Shown here in pieces: positions 1 to 8,974 of a stretch of 64,000 nucleotides of DNA (position 1 is the stretch's first letter; every line of letters begins with the position of its first letter). Source of the DNA: Actinomadura sp. J1-007. Its GTDB lineage: Bacteria; Actinomycetota; Actinomycetes; Streptosporangiales; Streptosporangiaceae. The position numbers and the translations under genes are program-made. Under the pieces are notes generated by a model that made no database searches, had not been told where the DNA came from, and saw only the letters and a list, made by a program, of their open reading frames with translations. Location of the stretch: positions 7,068,001 to 7,132,000 of the forward strand of contig NZ_WING01000001.1 of assembly GCF_009793335.1 (NCBI RefSeq). Direction: 5' to 3'.

Positions 1-464
1 TCGGTCAGGACGGCCCGCCCGTCGGCGGAGATCAGCACGTTCGCCGGCTTCACGTCCCGGTGCACCAGGCCCTCGCGGTGCGCGACCGCCAGCGCGCCGA
101 GCAGCGCGAGCCCGAGCGCCGCGACCCGGTCCGGCGGCATCGGCCCGTCCGCGGCGACGGCCTCGGCAAGGGAGCCGCCCTCCAGCAGCTCCATCACGAT
201 CCACGGCAGCCCGTCCGCCACCACGACGTCGTGCACGGCGACGACGTTCGGATGGTCGAGCATGGCCGCGGCCCGCGCCTCCCGCGACGCCCGCTCGCAC
301 AGCATGTCGCGTTCGGCGGGGGAGACGTCCTCGGGAAGGTCGATCCGCTTGACCGCGACCTGCCGGCCGAGCAGCTCGTCGCGCGCCCGCCAGACCGAGC
401 CCATGCCGCCCGTGCCCAGCAGTTCCAGCAGCCGGTACCGGCCGTGGACGAGAAGGTCGGCCAT
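1..464 (-). CDS. Serine/threonine protein kinase, N-terminal part (cut by window edge)
   Basis: This is the N-terminal half of a Hanks-type (PknB-like) Ser/Thr kinase reading off the left edge. The translation shows the glycine loop LGTGGMGSVW (residues 16-25), the ATP-binding lysine in VAVKR (Lys39), and the catalytic loop VHRDVKPANVL near residues 135-145. The window ends at the Asp of the DFG motif. Such kinases phosphorylate proteins on Ser/Thr and often carry a C-terminal membrane segment and sensor, which cannot be seen here. The start ATG at 464 is preceded by a GGAG-like ribosome site. Substrates and regulation are unknown. Confidence 0.93.
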   Translation of the reverse strand, partial: MADLLVHGRYRLLELLGTGGMGSVWRARDELLGRQVAVKRIDLPEDVSPAERDMLCERASREARAAAMLDHPNVVAVHDVVVADGLPWIVMELLEGGSLAEAVAADGPMPPDRVAALGLALLGALAVAHREGLVHRDVKPANVLISADGRAVLT

Positions 465-608
465 CAGCGCTCCGCGACGAGGTGCTCTCACCGTGCAACC
501 CAGCACCCTAACGGCTGCGCCCCGTCCGGTCGCCTCCTCCGGTCCCCGCCTCCCGGCGGGTGGGAGGACCGCGCCCCCCGGCCGCGGCCCTCCCACGTCC
601 GCCGACGG

Positions 609-812
609 CTACAGGTGCTCGGCGGGGTTGGCGGGCAGGTAGAAGTTCCAGCTGCCCGTGCCGTCGTGGGACCCGCCGGCCGGGCAGGCGCCGTTGGTGG
701 GGGCGCCGTTCCACCAGAGGCCGAAGCACTTGCGGCAGTGCCGCCAGTTGTCCTGCTGAGTGGTCGGACCCGCACCCGCCACGGCGGTCTCGTCGGCGTC
801 GTCGCTGGCCAT
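609..812 (-). CDS. Small Cys/Trp-rich protein with a WRHCRKC motif
   Basis: A 67-residue protein starting MASDDADETA. The body has WRHCRKCFGLWWNG followed by a third cysteine in CPAGGSHDGTG and ends NFYLPANPAEHL. I recall similar short W-x2-C-x2-C-x-G-L ... CPAGG-x-HD segments as small proteins or repeats in actinomycete secreted proteins, without known function. No signal peptide or membrane helix is visible, and the cysteine spacing would allow metal binding or disulfides. The ATG at 812 is chosen over an in-frame ATG at 827 because the domain is complete from there. Confidence 0.6.
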   Translation of the reverse strand: MASDDADETAVAGAGPTTQQDNWRHCRKCFGLWWNGAPTNGACPAGGSHDGTGSWNFYLPANPAEHL

Positions 813-1041
813 GGACTTCTCCCTCACAACGTGAATTGCGGACGATGGCCGAGGTGGACCGTCCTGGGCCGACCACGACGGTCCACCCGGCTACGTCAAC
901 GGTCGCCCGAACGGCAACGCGGCACTATCCCGAGATCTGGGGATTGACGTGCGCGGCGGCAGCGCGATCCCATCGCAAAGCCCATCACTCGGCACCGAAC
1001 AGCCCGCAACTGTCGGAGTTGTTCAGTAGGTTGCTGGGCTT

Positions 1042-2433
1042 GTGGCCGGATGGAGTGCAAAAGGACAGACGTACTGGTGGCTCGCGGCGCTCGCGGTGAG
1101 CGTCCTGCCGACCGGCTGGCGGGAGCTGTACGACCTCTTCACCGACGACCGCAATGGCCTGTACGAGAGCGGGCACTTCCTGGCCGGCTTCGAGTGCGTC
1201 GGCAGCTTGGAATGGCAGATCGAACTCTGGCGGCTTCCCGGCTACCGGCTGCTCATCGACAGGCCGTATCTGGTCGTCGGCACGGCGTTCGCGGTCTGGT
1301 GGTTCACGCGCCGGCGCGCCGCCGGGTGGGCCGGGGCCCTCGTGCTGGGGACGGTGACGCTGGCGGACCCCGCGCTGCTCGGGTACGACGTCCTGCGGTG
1401 GGGCCCCCAATGCGCCCGGTTCTGGCGTCCGTTGAGCGGGGATTCGGTCCTGTGGCAGGTCATCGCGGTGATGCCCGCGGTGCTGATGGTGGCGGCCGTT
1501 TACCGGCCGGGCCTGCGGGCGTTGCGCGTGGCCGTTTGTGTCGTGGTCCTTGGATCGGTGTTCACGGTCGGGGCCGACCAGGGGCATCGCGGGCAACTGG
1601 TGAAAAGCGAAAAGGACTGCCGGTCTCGTGTTCCGGGCGAACCGTTTCCGGACGTGTCGCGGCTGTCGTGGCGAGAGCGCAAGAAAGCGTTCATCTGCGC
1701 CGCTCAGCAGTGGGGCGGCGTGATGGCGCAAAGGCGGATACGGCCGGAGGCCGATCTGCTGCGGGACGGCTGGGACACGTGCCGGGGGAAAATCGTGTCC
1801 GTCGTCGTTCAGGGAGTCGAGTATCTGTGCCCGCAGGTCATGGCGGAACGGAAGGCGGCGGCGGCCCGGCGCCAGGCCGAAATGGACGCGATCTATGAGC
1901 GTCAGCGCGTACGGGACGAGGCCCATTGCAAGCGGGGAGCGCCGCGCGATGACGCCGCCGTGCGGCGGGCCACAAGGGTGATGTCGACGGACGAGAGCGG
2001 CACCTACTACGTGGGAGACGGCGCGATAGAGGACGACGCGTCCTTCAAGGCGGCGTTGGACGAGGGACTCGTCGCCGCGGCCGGAAACAGCGTCGCTCTG
2101 CTGCCCGGTTCCGACGGCACGCAGTTCTGCCTGACCGTGATGGCCTATCGGAAGGCGCCTCCCGTGTCGTTGAAGGGATGGGACCGCGTCACGGAGGTCG
2201 GCTTCGACAGCCCACGCGGCAAGGCCCGGGTGGGTGCGCTGGCAGAGGGGGACGAGACCGGGTTGCCGGTGCTGACCGTGGCGGGCAAGGGCCCGTACCG
2301 GCTGCGCGTCCACGTACGGGGACGCGACGAGTCGCCGCTCCAGGTGGAGGGGCCGCCGGTGGAACGGCACCTGCTGATCGTCTTCCCGGGCAAGTCGAAG
2401 CGGCCGAAGACCTACAAGAACCGCGAACACTGA
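1042..2433 (+). CDS. Hypothetical multi-pass membrane protein with a soluble C-terminal domain
   Basis: A 463-residue protein that I do not recognise. The N-terminal 190 residues hold about five hydrophobic segments (near 11-22, 75-90, 95-115, 135-155 and 165-182). After residue 190 the chain is charged and soluble, with scattered cysteines and a basic tail. The GTG at 1042 is the first usable start after an in-frame TAG at 1027. It stands alone, with no operon partner within 100 bp on the same strand. It is probably a surface or sensing protein, but no function can be assigned. Confidence 0.7.
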   Translation: MAGWSAKGQTYWWLAALAVSVLPTGWRELYDLFTDDRNGLYESGHFLAGFECVGSLEWQIELWRLPGYRLLIDRPYLVVGTAFAVWWFTRRRAAGWAGALVLGTVTLADPALLGYDVLRWGPQCARFWRPLSGDSVLWQVIAVMPAVLMVAAVYRPGLRALRVAVCVVVLGSVFTVGADQGHRGQLVKSEKDCRSRVPGEPFPDVSRLSWRERKKAFICAAQQWGGVMAQRRIRPEADLLRDGWDTCRGKIVSVVVQGVEYLCPQVMAERKAAAARRQAEMDAIYERQRVRDEAHCKRGAPRDDAAVRRATRVMSTDESGTYYVGDGAIEDDASFKAALDEGLVAAAGNSVALLPGSDGTQFCLTVMAYRKAPPVSLKGWDRVTEVGFDSPRGKARVGALAEGDETGLPVLTVAGKGPYRLRVHVRGRDESPLQVEGPPVERHLLIVFPGKSKRPKTYKNREH

Positions 2434-2542
2434 ACCCGTCCGCCCGTCCGCCCGTCCGCCCCGCCCCGCCCGGCCCGGACGGCGCGCGCCGGTGGTCTCG
2501 CGGGGGCGGTCGGGACCACCGGCGTCTCTGCTCGGGCGGCCG

Positions 2543-3619
2543 TCAGGAGCGGGACAGCCGCCGGGCCAGGCGGGGGAGGAGCCGCAGGGCGTTGCCGCGG
2601 TTGACGGCCCGGTACGCGCGGTCGTCCAGGCCGGGGTCGCGGTCGAGTTCGGCGGTGTTGAGGGTGACCTCGCGGGCCGAGTTGGCCGGCCAGTCGGTGC
2701 CGAACAGCACGCGTCCGGCGCCGGCCGCGCCGAGCAGCGACGGGGTCGCGTACGGCGACATCGGCAGGGCGGTGTCGTAGTGGAAGCGCCGCAGGGCGGA
2801 ACGGACCTTCGCGGGGTGGGGCCCGCCGTCCTCCCTGCCCCACCGCTCGGCCCGTCCCGCCATGTACGGCAGGAACCCGCCGCCGTGCGACAGGATGACC
2901 GACACGTTGCGGTGGCGGTCCAGGGTCCCGGCCGCGATGAGGCTGAGCGCCGTCCGGGTGGTGTCGAGCAGGTAGTCCGCGAGCCAGTCCCCGACGAGCG
3001 CGGCCTCGGGCAGGCCGCTCGGCGCGAACGGGTGGGTGAACGCCACGGCGCGGCGGCGGTCGAGCTCGGCGAACAGCGGCTCGAACGCCCGGTCGCCGAG
3101 GTAGCGGCCGGAGGCGGAGGTGTTCAGCAGCACGCCGTCCGCGCCCAGCTCGTCGAGGGCGTGCGCGGCCTGCTCCAGCGCCAGGTCCGGGTGGAGCAGG
3201 GCGACGTTGGCGAAGAAGCCGAACCGGGTGGGACGGTCCCGGACGAGTTCGGCCAGGGACTCGTTGCACACCCGCACCCCGTACGCGGCGACCTTCCGGT
3301 CGCGGAACACCTCGGCGGGGATCGGCGCGGACGCCACCCCGGCGGCGATGCCGTTGGCGTCCATGGTCTCCAGCGTGCCGGCCAGGGTCCACTGCGCCCA
3401 CTGCGGCCCTCCCCGCTCGGGGATGATGCCCTGCTCGACCGCCCAGGCGCGCATCTTGGGCGGGACGGCGTGGTGGTGGGTGTCGATCCTGCCGACGGCG
3501 GGCCTGCGTCCGGGGTGGCCGTCGCCGCGCGCGGCGGGCGCCATGACCGCCGCGGAGGACAGTCCGAGCGCCGTGAGTCCCGAGGCTCGCAGGGCGTGGC
3601 GGCGGGTGAAGTCGGGCAT
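2543..3619 (-). CDS. Amidohydrolase family protein with a Tat-type signal
   Basis: A 358-residue amidohydrolase-2 (ACMSD-like TIM barrel) protein. The N-terminus TRRHALRASGLTALGLSSAA is a twin-arginine-like signal followed by an Ala-rich segment. The mature part opens with the metal motif IDTHHH near residue 46, has the family motifs FTHPFAPSG and SHGGGF, and ends with the barrel aspartate in LFGTDWP. Family members hydrolyse or decarboxylate small aromatic and carboxylic substrates using a divalent metal; the substrate here is unknown. The gene is divergent from a MarR regulator, with an inverted repeat between them, so it is probably that regulator's target. Confidence 0.88.
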   Translation of the reverse strand: MPDFTRRHALRASGLTALGLSSAAVMAPAARGDGHPGRRPAVGRIDTHHHAVPPKMRAWAVEQGIIPERGGPQWAQWTLAGTLETMDANGIAAGVASAPIPAEVFRDRKVAAYGVRVCNESLAELVRDRPTRFGFFANVALLHPDLALEQAAHALDELGADGVLLNTSASGRYLGDRAFEPLFAELDRRRAVAFTHPFAPSGLPEAALVGDWLADYLLDTTRTALSLIAAGTLDRHRNVSVILSHGGGFLPYMAGRAERWGREDGGPHPAKVRSALRRFHYDTALPMSPYATPSLLGAAGAGRVLFGTDWPANSAREVTLNTAELDRDPGLDDRAYRAVNRGNALRLLPRLARRLSRS

Positions 3620-3672
3620 GCCGATCTCCTGTCGTCCGTTGGAGCGCCGCCCACCTTTGGAGCATACAAGAA

Positions 3673-3688
3673 AGTCTCAGTTGAGACT
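3673..3688. promoter_or_regulatory. Inverted-repeat operator for the MarR regulator
   Basis: AGTCTCA-GT-TGAGACT is a perfect 7-bp inverted repeat with a 2-bp spacer in the 95-bp gap between the divergent amidohydrolase and marR genes. Size and place fit a MarR-dimer binding site controlling both genes. The assignment to MarR is inference. Confidence 0.6.
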
Positions 3689-3714
3689 ATAGCGGGTGAG
3701 TCTAGGATGGACCG

Positions 3715-4185
3715 GTGCTCGAAGACCTGCTCGAACGGCTCCTGTCCGGAGGCGGCGGCCCCGGCGGCTCCCACGTGGGGCTCGGCATGCTGCTGGCCTC
3801 CGCGCACCACCGCAGCCGCGAGGCCGTCAACGAGGGGCTCCGGCCGCTCGGGATCGAGGTCCGGAGCCTCACCGTGCTGCTCGCCCTGGACCTGTACGGG
3901 CCGTCCAGCCAGCGCGCCCTCATCGACCACGTCGGCATCGACAAGTCCGCCATGGTCCGGCTCGTGGACGAGCTCGAACGCGGCGGCCTCGCCAGGCGGG
4001 AGCGCGCGCCGCGCGACCGGCGCGCGTACTCGGTGGTGCTGACCCCCGAGGGCCGGCGGACCCTCGCCGCGGCCCGGCGGGTCGCCGACGACACGGGCGA
4101 GCGCCTCTTCGGCCGCCTCTCCGCCGCCGACCGCGACCACCTGGTCCGCCTCCTGACCCGCCTGATCGAGAACGCCGCCCCCTGA
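3715..4185 (+). CDS. MarR family transcriptional regulator
   Basis: A 156-residue winged-helix regulator. It contains the typical MarR core: helix-turn-helix around SQRALIDHVGIDKSAMVRLVD (residues 62-82), the wing with the family signature RRERAPRDRRAYSVVLTPEG (residues 91-110), and amphipathic N- and C-terminal dimer helices. MarR proteins usually repress an adjacent divergent gene and release DNA on binding a phenolic ligand or on oxidation. The GTG at 3715 lies 7 nt after an AGGA. The divergent amidohydrolase is the likely target. Confidence 0.92.
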   Translation: MLEDLLERLLSGGGGPGGSHVGLGMLLASAHHRSREAVNEGLRPLGIEVRSLTVLLALDLYGPSSQRALIDHVGIDKSAMVRLVDELERGGLARRERAPRDRRAYSVVLTPEGRRTLAAARRVADDTGERLFGRLSAADRDHLVRLLTRLIENAAP

Positions 4186-4229
4186 CACGCCATCGCCCGC
4201 ACGGCTCCGCAGCCGCGCGCGCGTGTCGT

Positions 4230-5323
4230 TCAGCCGGGGGACGCGTCGAGCCGCACCCGGTCGCCGTCGCCGTCGGAGAGGAACGACGCCAGTCGCCGTC
4301 CCTCCTCGGTGACGTCGGCGCGGTCGGCCCGGGAGAGGGCGCGCAGCGGCGTGACGGTCACGGCGCCGTCCTTGGCGGTCCAGGTCGCGGAGACCCGGCC
4401 GTCCACCAGGACGACGCGCGCGCCGGTGACCGACAGGCCCCGGTGGGCGTCGTCGATGATCCGGCCGCGGTCGTGGTAGCCGAGGATCGCGTTGTCGAAC
4501 GCGGGCAGGAACCGCACCGGGGCGGGCGTGGCGGGGTCGGGGCGCGGGGCAGGTCCAGCAGTTCCCGGCCCCGCTCGTCGCGGAAGGAGACCAGCTCGCC
4601 GCGTACGGCGGTCACGGCGGCGGGCAGTCCGGCGAGGCCGCACCAGGCGCGCAGGTCGGCCGACGCGGCGGGCCCGAAGGCGGCCAGGTAACGCCGTACG
4701 AGCGCCTGCCCCACGGGGTCGGACTCGTCCGGGTCCAGCGGGTCGATCTCGCGTCCCAGCCACGACGCGAGCGGGACGTTGCGGACGCCGCCCTTCGCGC
4801 GCCACAGCCCGCGCGGCGGCATCTGCGCCATCGGGATCAGCGCGGCGACCAGCATCTCGCCCAGCGCGCGCGGGCCCGCCGAAGGCCACCGGTCGGCCAC
4901 CGCCCGCGCCAGCTCGCTCATCGAGCGGGGCTCGCCGTCCGCCATCACCGCCCGGCCCGCCGCCGCGAGCTCGTCGAGGTCCACCCCTTCGAGCTCGCGG
5001 CGGTACACGCCGTTCATCCGCTGGCGCAGCATGGCGTCGTGGCGGGCCCTCCAGGCCAGGGCGTCCTCGGCGGTGAGGAGGTGCATGGTGCGGCGCATCA
5101 TGACGGTCCGCACCACCCGCCGTCCGGTCAGCAGGTCCGACAGCGCCGCGGGGTCGAACGCGCGCAGCCGCGACCAGAGCCCGACGAACGGCTCCTGGGG
5201 TTCCTGGGCCTGGAGGCCGCACAGGTGCGCGACCGCGTCCAGCGGCGGCATGTCGGCGCGATCGAGCAGCAACTGCCGGGCCAGCGTCGCGCGGTTGAGC
5301 GCGCGGGCGTCCAGAACGGTCAT
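4230..5323 (-). CDS. Winged-helix DNA-binding domain protein (HTH_42/YcaQ-like), frameshifted
   Basis: The N-terminal part starts MTVLDARALNRATLARQLLL and carries the HTH_42 signature HLCGLQAQEPQEPFVGLWSRL. The matching C-terminal part (VRFLPAFDNAILGYHDR to the end) is in another frame. Restoring one C in the run at 4546-4549 joins them into a protein of about 364 residues, a normal family length. Relatives of YcaQ/AlkZ are DNA glycosylases acting on crosslinked or alkylated DNA, but many actinobacterial members are uncharacterised. The residues around the junction fit a single-base sequence error. It runs convergent to marR. Confidence 0.8.
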
Positions 5324-5427
5324 GCGGGCCACGTCCTCCTTCGAACGGCGTGTGAGTCTCTTCGGGGAGCCGGCCTCAGGCCGACCCCGCCCGGCCCGGG
5401 GGCGGACGCCCGCCCCGGGGCCGGTGG

Positions 5428-5853
5428 TCAGGACGCGTTGTACTCGCTGACGACGTCCAGAACCCACGTGACGCCGAACCGGTCCTTCAGCATCCCGTAC
5501 AGCGGCGCCCACTGCGCGGGCTCCAGCGGCTGGAGAACGGTCGCCCCCTCGGAGAGCTTCTTCCAGTACGCGGTGATCTCCTCGGCCGTGTCACCGCGCA
5601 CCGACAGGAAGAACGCGTTCTCGCCCTGGTCCCAGGGAAGGTGCGAGGGCACGTCGTAGGCCATCACCCGGAAACCGTTGTCGGCGGCGACCTGGCCCCA
5701 CGACACCTGGTCGGCCTCGGACGGCTCCTGGACGTTCCCGACGTCCTTGTGGGTGACCACGGCCACGTCGCCGCCGAACACGGACTGGTAGAACGTGAGC
5801 GCCGCACGGGCGTCGCCCCGGAAGTTCAGGTGGGTCACGGCGTTAACGGTCAT
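5428..5853 (-). CDS. VOC family protein (PhnB / 3-demethylubiquinone methyltransferase-like)
   Basis: A 141-residue PhnB-type VOC protein beginning MTVNAVTHLNFRGDARAALTFYQSVFGG. It contains two beta-alpha-beta-beta-beta halves, with HLPWDQGENAFFLSVRG in the centre and a C-terminal DRFGVTWVLDV strand. Most such proteins have no proven reaction. ATG 5853 is chosen over the upstream start at 5907 because it matches the family N-terminus. It is divergent from a WYL regulator across a perfect inverted repeat, so it is probably that regulator's target. Confidence 0.88.
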   Translation of the reverse strand: MTVNAVTHLNFRGDARAALTFYQSVFGGDVAVVTHKDVGNVQEPSEADQVSWGQVAADNGFRVMAYDVPSHLPWDQGENAFFLSVRGDTAEEITAYWKKLSEGATVLQPLEPAQWAPLYGMLKDRFGVTWVLDVVSEYNAS

Positions 5854-5916
5854 GATCGGCTCCTTGCCGGTAGATGCGTTTCGTTCTCGCGGTCTTGCAC
5901 GAATCACGTTCGCAGC

Positions 5917-5943
5917 AGAAGCGGCCAGGTTGTGGCCGCTTCT
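5917..5943. promoter_or_regulatory. Perfect 11-bp inverted repeat, candidate operator of the WYL regulator
   Basis: AGAAGCGGCCA, five bases, then TGGCCGCTTCT: perfect 11-bp arms in the gap between the divergent VOC gene and the WYL-domain regulator. A dimeric regulator site controlling both promoters is the simplest reading. A hairpin at the head of the regulator's transcript is the alternative. Confidence 0.55.
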
Positions 5944-5961
5944 CCGGGCAGGATGGAGGAC

Positions 5962-6969
5962 ATGCAGAAGACCTCAGCGCGGCTGCTGGCCCTGCTCTCG
6001 CTGCTCCAGGCGCGCCGGGACTGGCCCGGAGCGCTGCTGGCCGAACGGCTGGACATCAGCCCGCGCACCGTACGGCGCGACGTCGACCGGCTGCGCGAGC
6101 TCGGCTACCCCATCGCGGCCATCAAGGGCCCGGACGGCGGATACCGGCTGCGAGCCGGAACGGACCTGCCCCCGCTGCTGTTCGACGACGAGCAGGCCGT
6201 CGCCCTCGCCGTCGCCCTCCAGACCGCCGCCACCGCGGGCGCCGGGATCGAGGAGGCCGCGGCGCGCGCGCTGACCACCGTCCGCCAGGTCATGCCCGCA
6301 CGGCTGCGCCGCCGGATCGACACCCTCCAGGTCACCGCCGTCGAACGGCCTGCGGCCCGGCCCGCGCCGCAGGTCGGCCCCGGCGTGCTCCTGGCGCTCA
6401 GCGCCGCCGTCCACGCCCGCGAGGTGCTGCGCTTCGACTACGCCCCCGCCTCCCCGGCGCAGGAGGGCGAGGGCGGCGGGGACGTGCCGGTCCCTCCGCG
6501 CCGGGCGGAGCCCCACCACCTCGTCACCTGGGGCGGGCGCTGGTACCTCGTCGCCTGGGACCTCGACCGCGAGGACTGGCGGACGTTCCGCGCCGACCGC
6601 ATCACCCCGCGCGTCCCCGCCGGGCCCCGGTTCACGCCGCGCGAACTGCCGGGCGGCGATGTGGCCGCCTTCGTGGCGGGCAGGTTCCGGGGCTCGGACG
6701 GCTCCGGCGACTGGCCCTGCCGCGGCGAGGTGATCCTCGACCTGCCCGCCGGCGTCGTGTCCCGCTACACCCGCGAGGGAATCGTCGAGGAACTCGGCCC
6801 GGACCGCTGCCGGCTCGTCCTCGGCTCATGGTCGTGGCCCGGCCTGGCGTCCGCCATCGGCGGGTTCGACGCCGACATCGAGGTCGTCGGGCCGGACGAG
6901 CTCAAGGAGGCCTTCGCGCACCTGGCCCGCCGCTACGCCGCCGCCGCGAACCGAGCGTCAACGACCTAG
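5962..6969 (+). CDS. YafY/DeoR-type WYL-domain transcriptional regulator
   Basis: A 335-residue regulator with an N-terminal HTH (TSARLLALLSLLQARRDWPG ... ISPRTVRRDVDRLRELGYPI, residues 3-55) and a central WYL domain (VLRFDYAP, then HHLVTWGGRWYLVAWDLDRE). A C-terminal WCX-like extension follows. WYL proteins bind nucleic acid or nucleotide ligands and act as repressors or activators. An alternative ATG lies at 5953; 5962 fits the family start. The divergent VOC gene shares the inverted repeat at 5917-5943. Confidence 0.88.
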   Translation: MQKTSARLLALLSLLQARRDWPGALLAERLDISPRTVRRDVDRLRELGYPIAAIKGPDGGYRLRAGTDLPPLLFDDEQAVALAVALQTAATAGAGIEEAAARALTTVRQVMPARLRRRIDTLQVTAVERPAARPAPQVGPGVLLALSAAVHAREVLRFDYAPASPAQEGEGGGDVPVPPRRAEPHHLVTWGGRWYLVAWDLDREDWRTFRADRITPRVPAGPRFTPRELPGGDVAAFVAGRFRGSDGSGDWPCRGEVILDLPAGVVSRYTREGIVEELGPDRCRLVLGSWSWPGLASAIGGFDADIEVVGPDELKEAFAHLARRYAAAANRASTT

Positions 6970-6973
6970 CGGC

Positions 6974-8776
6974 TCAGGTGAAGCGGGAAATGGCGGACTG
7001 GTGTTGCTGAAGGGCCGGCGACATGGCCACCCGTTGCTCTTCCAGCAGATTGCGGGCCATTTCCCCGGCGTGCTTCTCGCCCTTCTCGAACGCCTGGACG
7101 ATGTGCTCGGCGTGCGCGGGTTTGAGGCTCTCGCCGAAGGGCGCCTCGTACGGATCGGTGACCGCCTCCACGAGGCAGGGCCCGTCGTGGGACATGGCCT
7201 GCTCGAACACCGCCGACGCGTCGGCGGGGTCCTCGATCCGGAACGCCCGCAGGCCGCACGCCTCCGCGACGCCGCGGAAGTCGATGGGGTGCAGGTCGCA
7301 GCCGTACTGCGGGTTGCCGAGCAGCGCGCTCTGCTCCCAGACCTCCAGAGCGAGGGAGTTGTTGTGCAGGACGACGACCTTGACGGGCAGGTCGTACTGG
7401 CGGAGGGTCGCGAGTTCCCCCATTCCCATGGACAGCGAACCGTCGCCGGTGAACGCGATGACCGGACGGTCCGGGTGGGCGATCTGCGCGCCGATCGCGT
7501 AGGGGAGCGCGGAGCCCATCGTGCAGAGCGTTCCGGAGAACGAGTAGTTCATGCCTTCGCGGAGCCTGAGCCGTCCGCCCCACGCGGTGACCGTGCCCGC
7601 GTCGCCGGTGACGATGGCCCGGTCCGGCAGGTGCTTCGACAGCTCCCACGTCACCACCTGGGGCCGCATCGGGGTGCCGGAAGAGGCGGCCTGCCGCCCG
7701 ATCAGCTCCCACCAGGCGCGGTAGCTCTCCTGCGCGCTCTCCAGGAAGGAACGGTCGGATTTGCGTTCGAGATGGGGGAGGAGCGAATCCAGCACCCTTT
7801 CGGCGTGCCCGACAAGGCCGATCTCGACGGGATAACGCAGGCCGATCCGGTCGGCGTTCAGGTCGATCTGCACGGCCCTGGCCTGCCCGGGACGCGGCCA
7901 GAACTCGTAGTAGGGCGTCGAGGAGCCGACGATGAGGAAACCGTCGCACCGCTCGAACGCCTCGTGGGAGGCGCGCGTCCCGATCAGGCCCATTCCGCCG
8001 GTGGTGTACGGGCTGTCGTCGGGCACGCAGTCCTTGCCGAGGCCGGCTTTGACGATCGGCGCGCCGAGCGCCTCGGCGACCCGCACCAGGGCCTCGCCCG
8101 CGCCGCGCGCTCCGGCTCCGGCGCAGACGGCGACGCGCGAGCAGCCGTTCAGGACGTCGGCGGCCTCGCGGACCAGCCCGTCCGGCGGCGTCACCGCGAA
8201 GGGCTGCGCGGCCAGCGAGTCGTGCCCGGGGACATTCTTGTCGGAGAGGGTGTCCTGGTCGAGCGTCCAGGACTGGACGTCGATCGGGACCGCCAGGTGC
8301 GCGGGGGTGCGGTTCATGAGCGCGCTGCGCACCGCCTGGTCGGTCGCGGTGACGGCGTGGGCCGGGCCCATGACGCGTTCGGAGTACAGGCACGCGTGCT
8401 CGTACAGCCGGTCGGACGGCACGTCCTGGAGCATGTGCGCGCCGACCGTGTCGTGGTACGACAGGCCCGTCACGGCGATCACCGGGGCGCCGTCGATCCG
8501 CGCGTCGAACAGGCCGTTGAGCATGTGCGCCGCGCCCGGCCCGGCGGTCGCCACGCACGCGGCGGGACGGCCGGTGAACTTGGCGTACCCCACGCAGGCG
8601 AGGGCCGCGTTCTCCTCGTGCCGGACGTGGACGAACCTCATCTCCGGATGCGTCCGCAGCGCCTCGAAGAAGCCGTTCACCTGGTCGCCGCAGATCCCGA
8701 AGCAGGTGTCCACGCCCCAGGCCAGCAGGCGCTCCACGATCAGGTCGGAGGTGGTCCTGCGATCGTCCCGCCCCAT
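6974..8776 (-). CDS. Thiamine-diphosphate enzyme, pyruvate oxidase/acetolactate synthase-like
   Basis: A 600-residue ThDP enzyme of the POX/ALS family. The Pyr domain begins SDLIVERLLAWGVDTCFGI with the catalytic glutamate in VRHEENAALA. The middle domain follows, and the PP domain has the ThDP motif TGDGSLSMGMGELATLRQYD with HNNSLALEVWEQ. Overall form resembles PoxB-like 'thiamine pyrophosphate-requiring proteins', which decarboxylate pyruvate or other 2-oxo acids; no acetolactate synthase small subunit is nearby. ATG 8776 is used; an in-frame GTG at 8779 is possible. It converges with the WYL regulator gene (4-bp gap). Confidence 0.85.
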   Translation of the reverse strand: MGRDDRRTTSDLIVERLLAWGVDTCFGICGDQVNGFFEALRTHPEMRFVHVRHEENAALACVGYAKFTGRPAACVATAGPGAAHMLNGLFDARIDGAPVIAVTGLSYHDTVGAHMLQDVPSDRLYEHACLYSERVMGPAHAVTATDQAVRSALMNRTPAHLAVPIDVQSWTLDQDTLSDKNVPGHDSLAAQPFAVTPPDGLVREAADVLNGCSRVAVCAGAGARGAGEALVRVAEALGAPIVKAGLGKDCVPDDSPYTTGGMGLIGTRASHEAFERCDGFLIVGSSTPYYEFWPRPGQARAVQIDLNADRIGLRYPVEIGLVGHAERVLDSLLPHLERKSDRSFLESAQESYRAWWELIGRQAASSGTPMRPQVVTWELSKHLPDRAIVTGDAGTVTAWGGRLRLREGMNYSFSGTLCTMGSALPYAIGAQIAHPDRPVIAFTGDGSLSMGMGELATLRQYDLPVKVVVLHNNSLALEVWEQSALLGNPQYGCDLHPIDFRGVAEACGLRAFRIEDPADASAVFEQAMSHDGPCLVEAVTDPYEAPFGESLKPAHAEHIVQAFEKGEKHAGEMARNLLEEQRVAMSPALQQHQSAISRFT

Positions 8777-8974
8777 CACGGCCTTCCCCTCCGGAAAACG
8801 GTTCCGGTGTCGGAACTGCCCCGGGGCCGCGCTGGGCGAACTCCCGCCGAGACGATGACCCGGAATGGGGCGCGCAACGAATCCGTCAACGAACGCCCCC
8901 GACCGGGGAGGGGGCGCCCAACCGGTCAGGAATGGAGAAGCGGGGTCGCGCGGCCGCCTCCTAACGTTGCCGGC

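Noticed and set aside
60..947. Long plus-strand reading frames opposite the kinase and elsewhere
   Set aside because: High-GC shadow frames: Arg/Pro/Ala-rich, no domains, and opposite clear genes.
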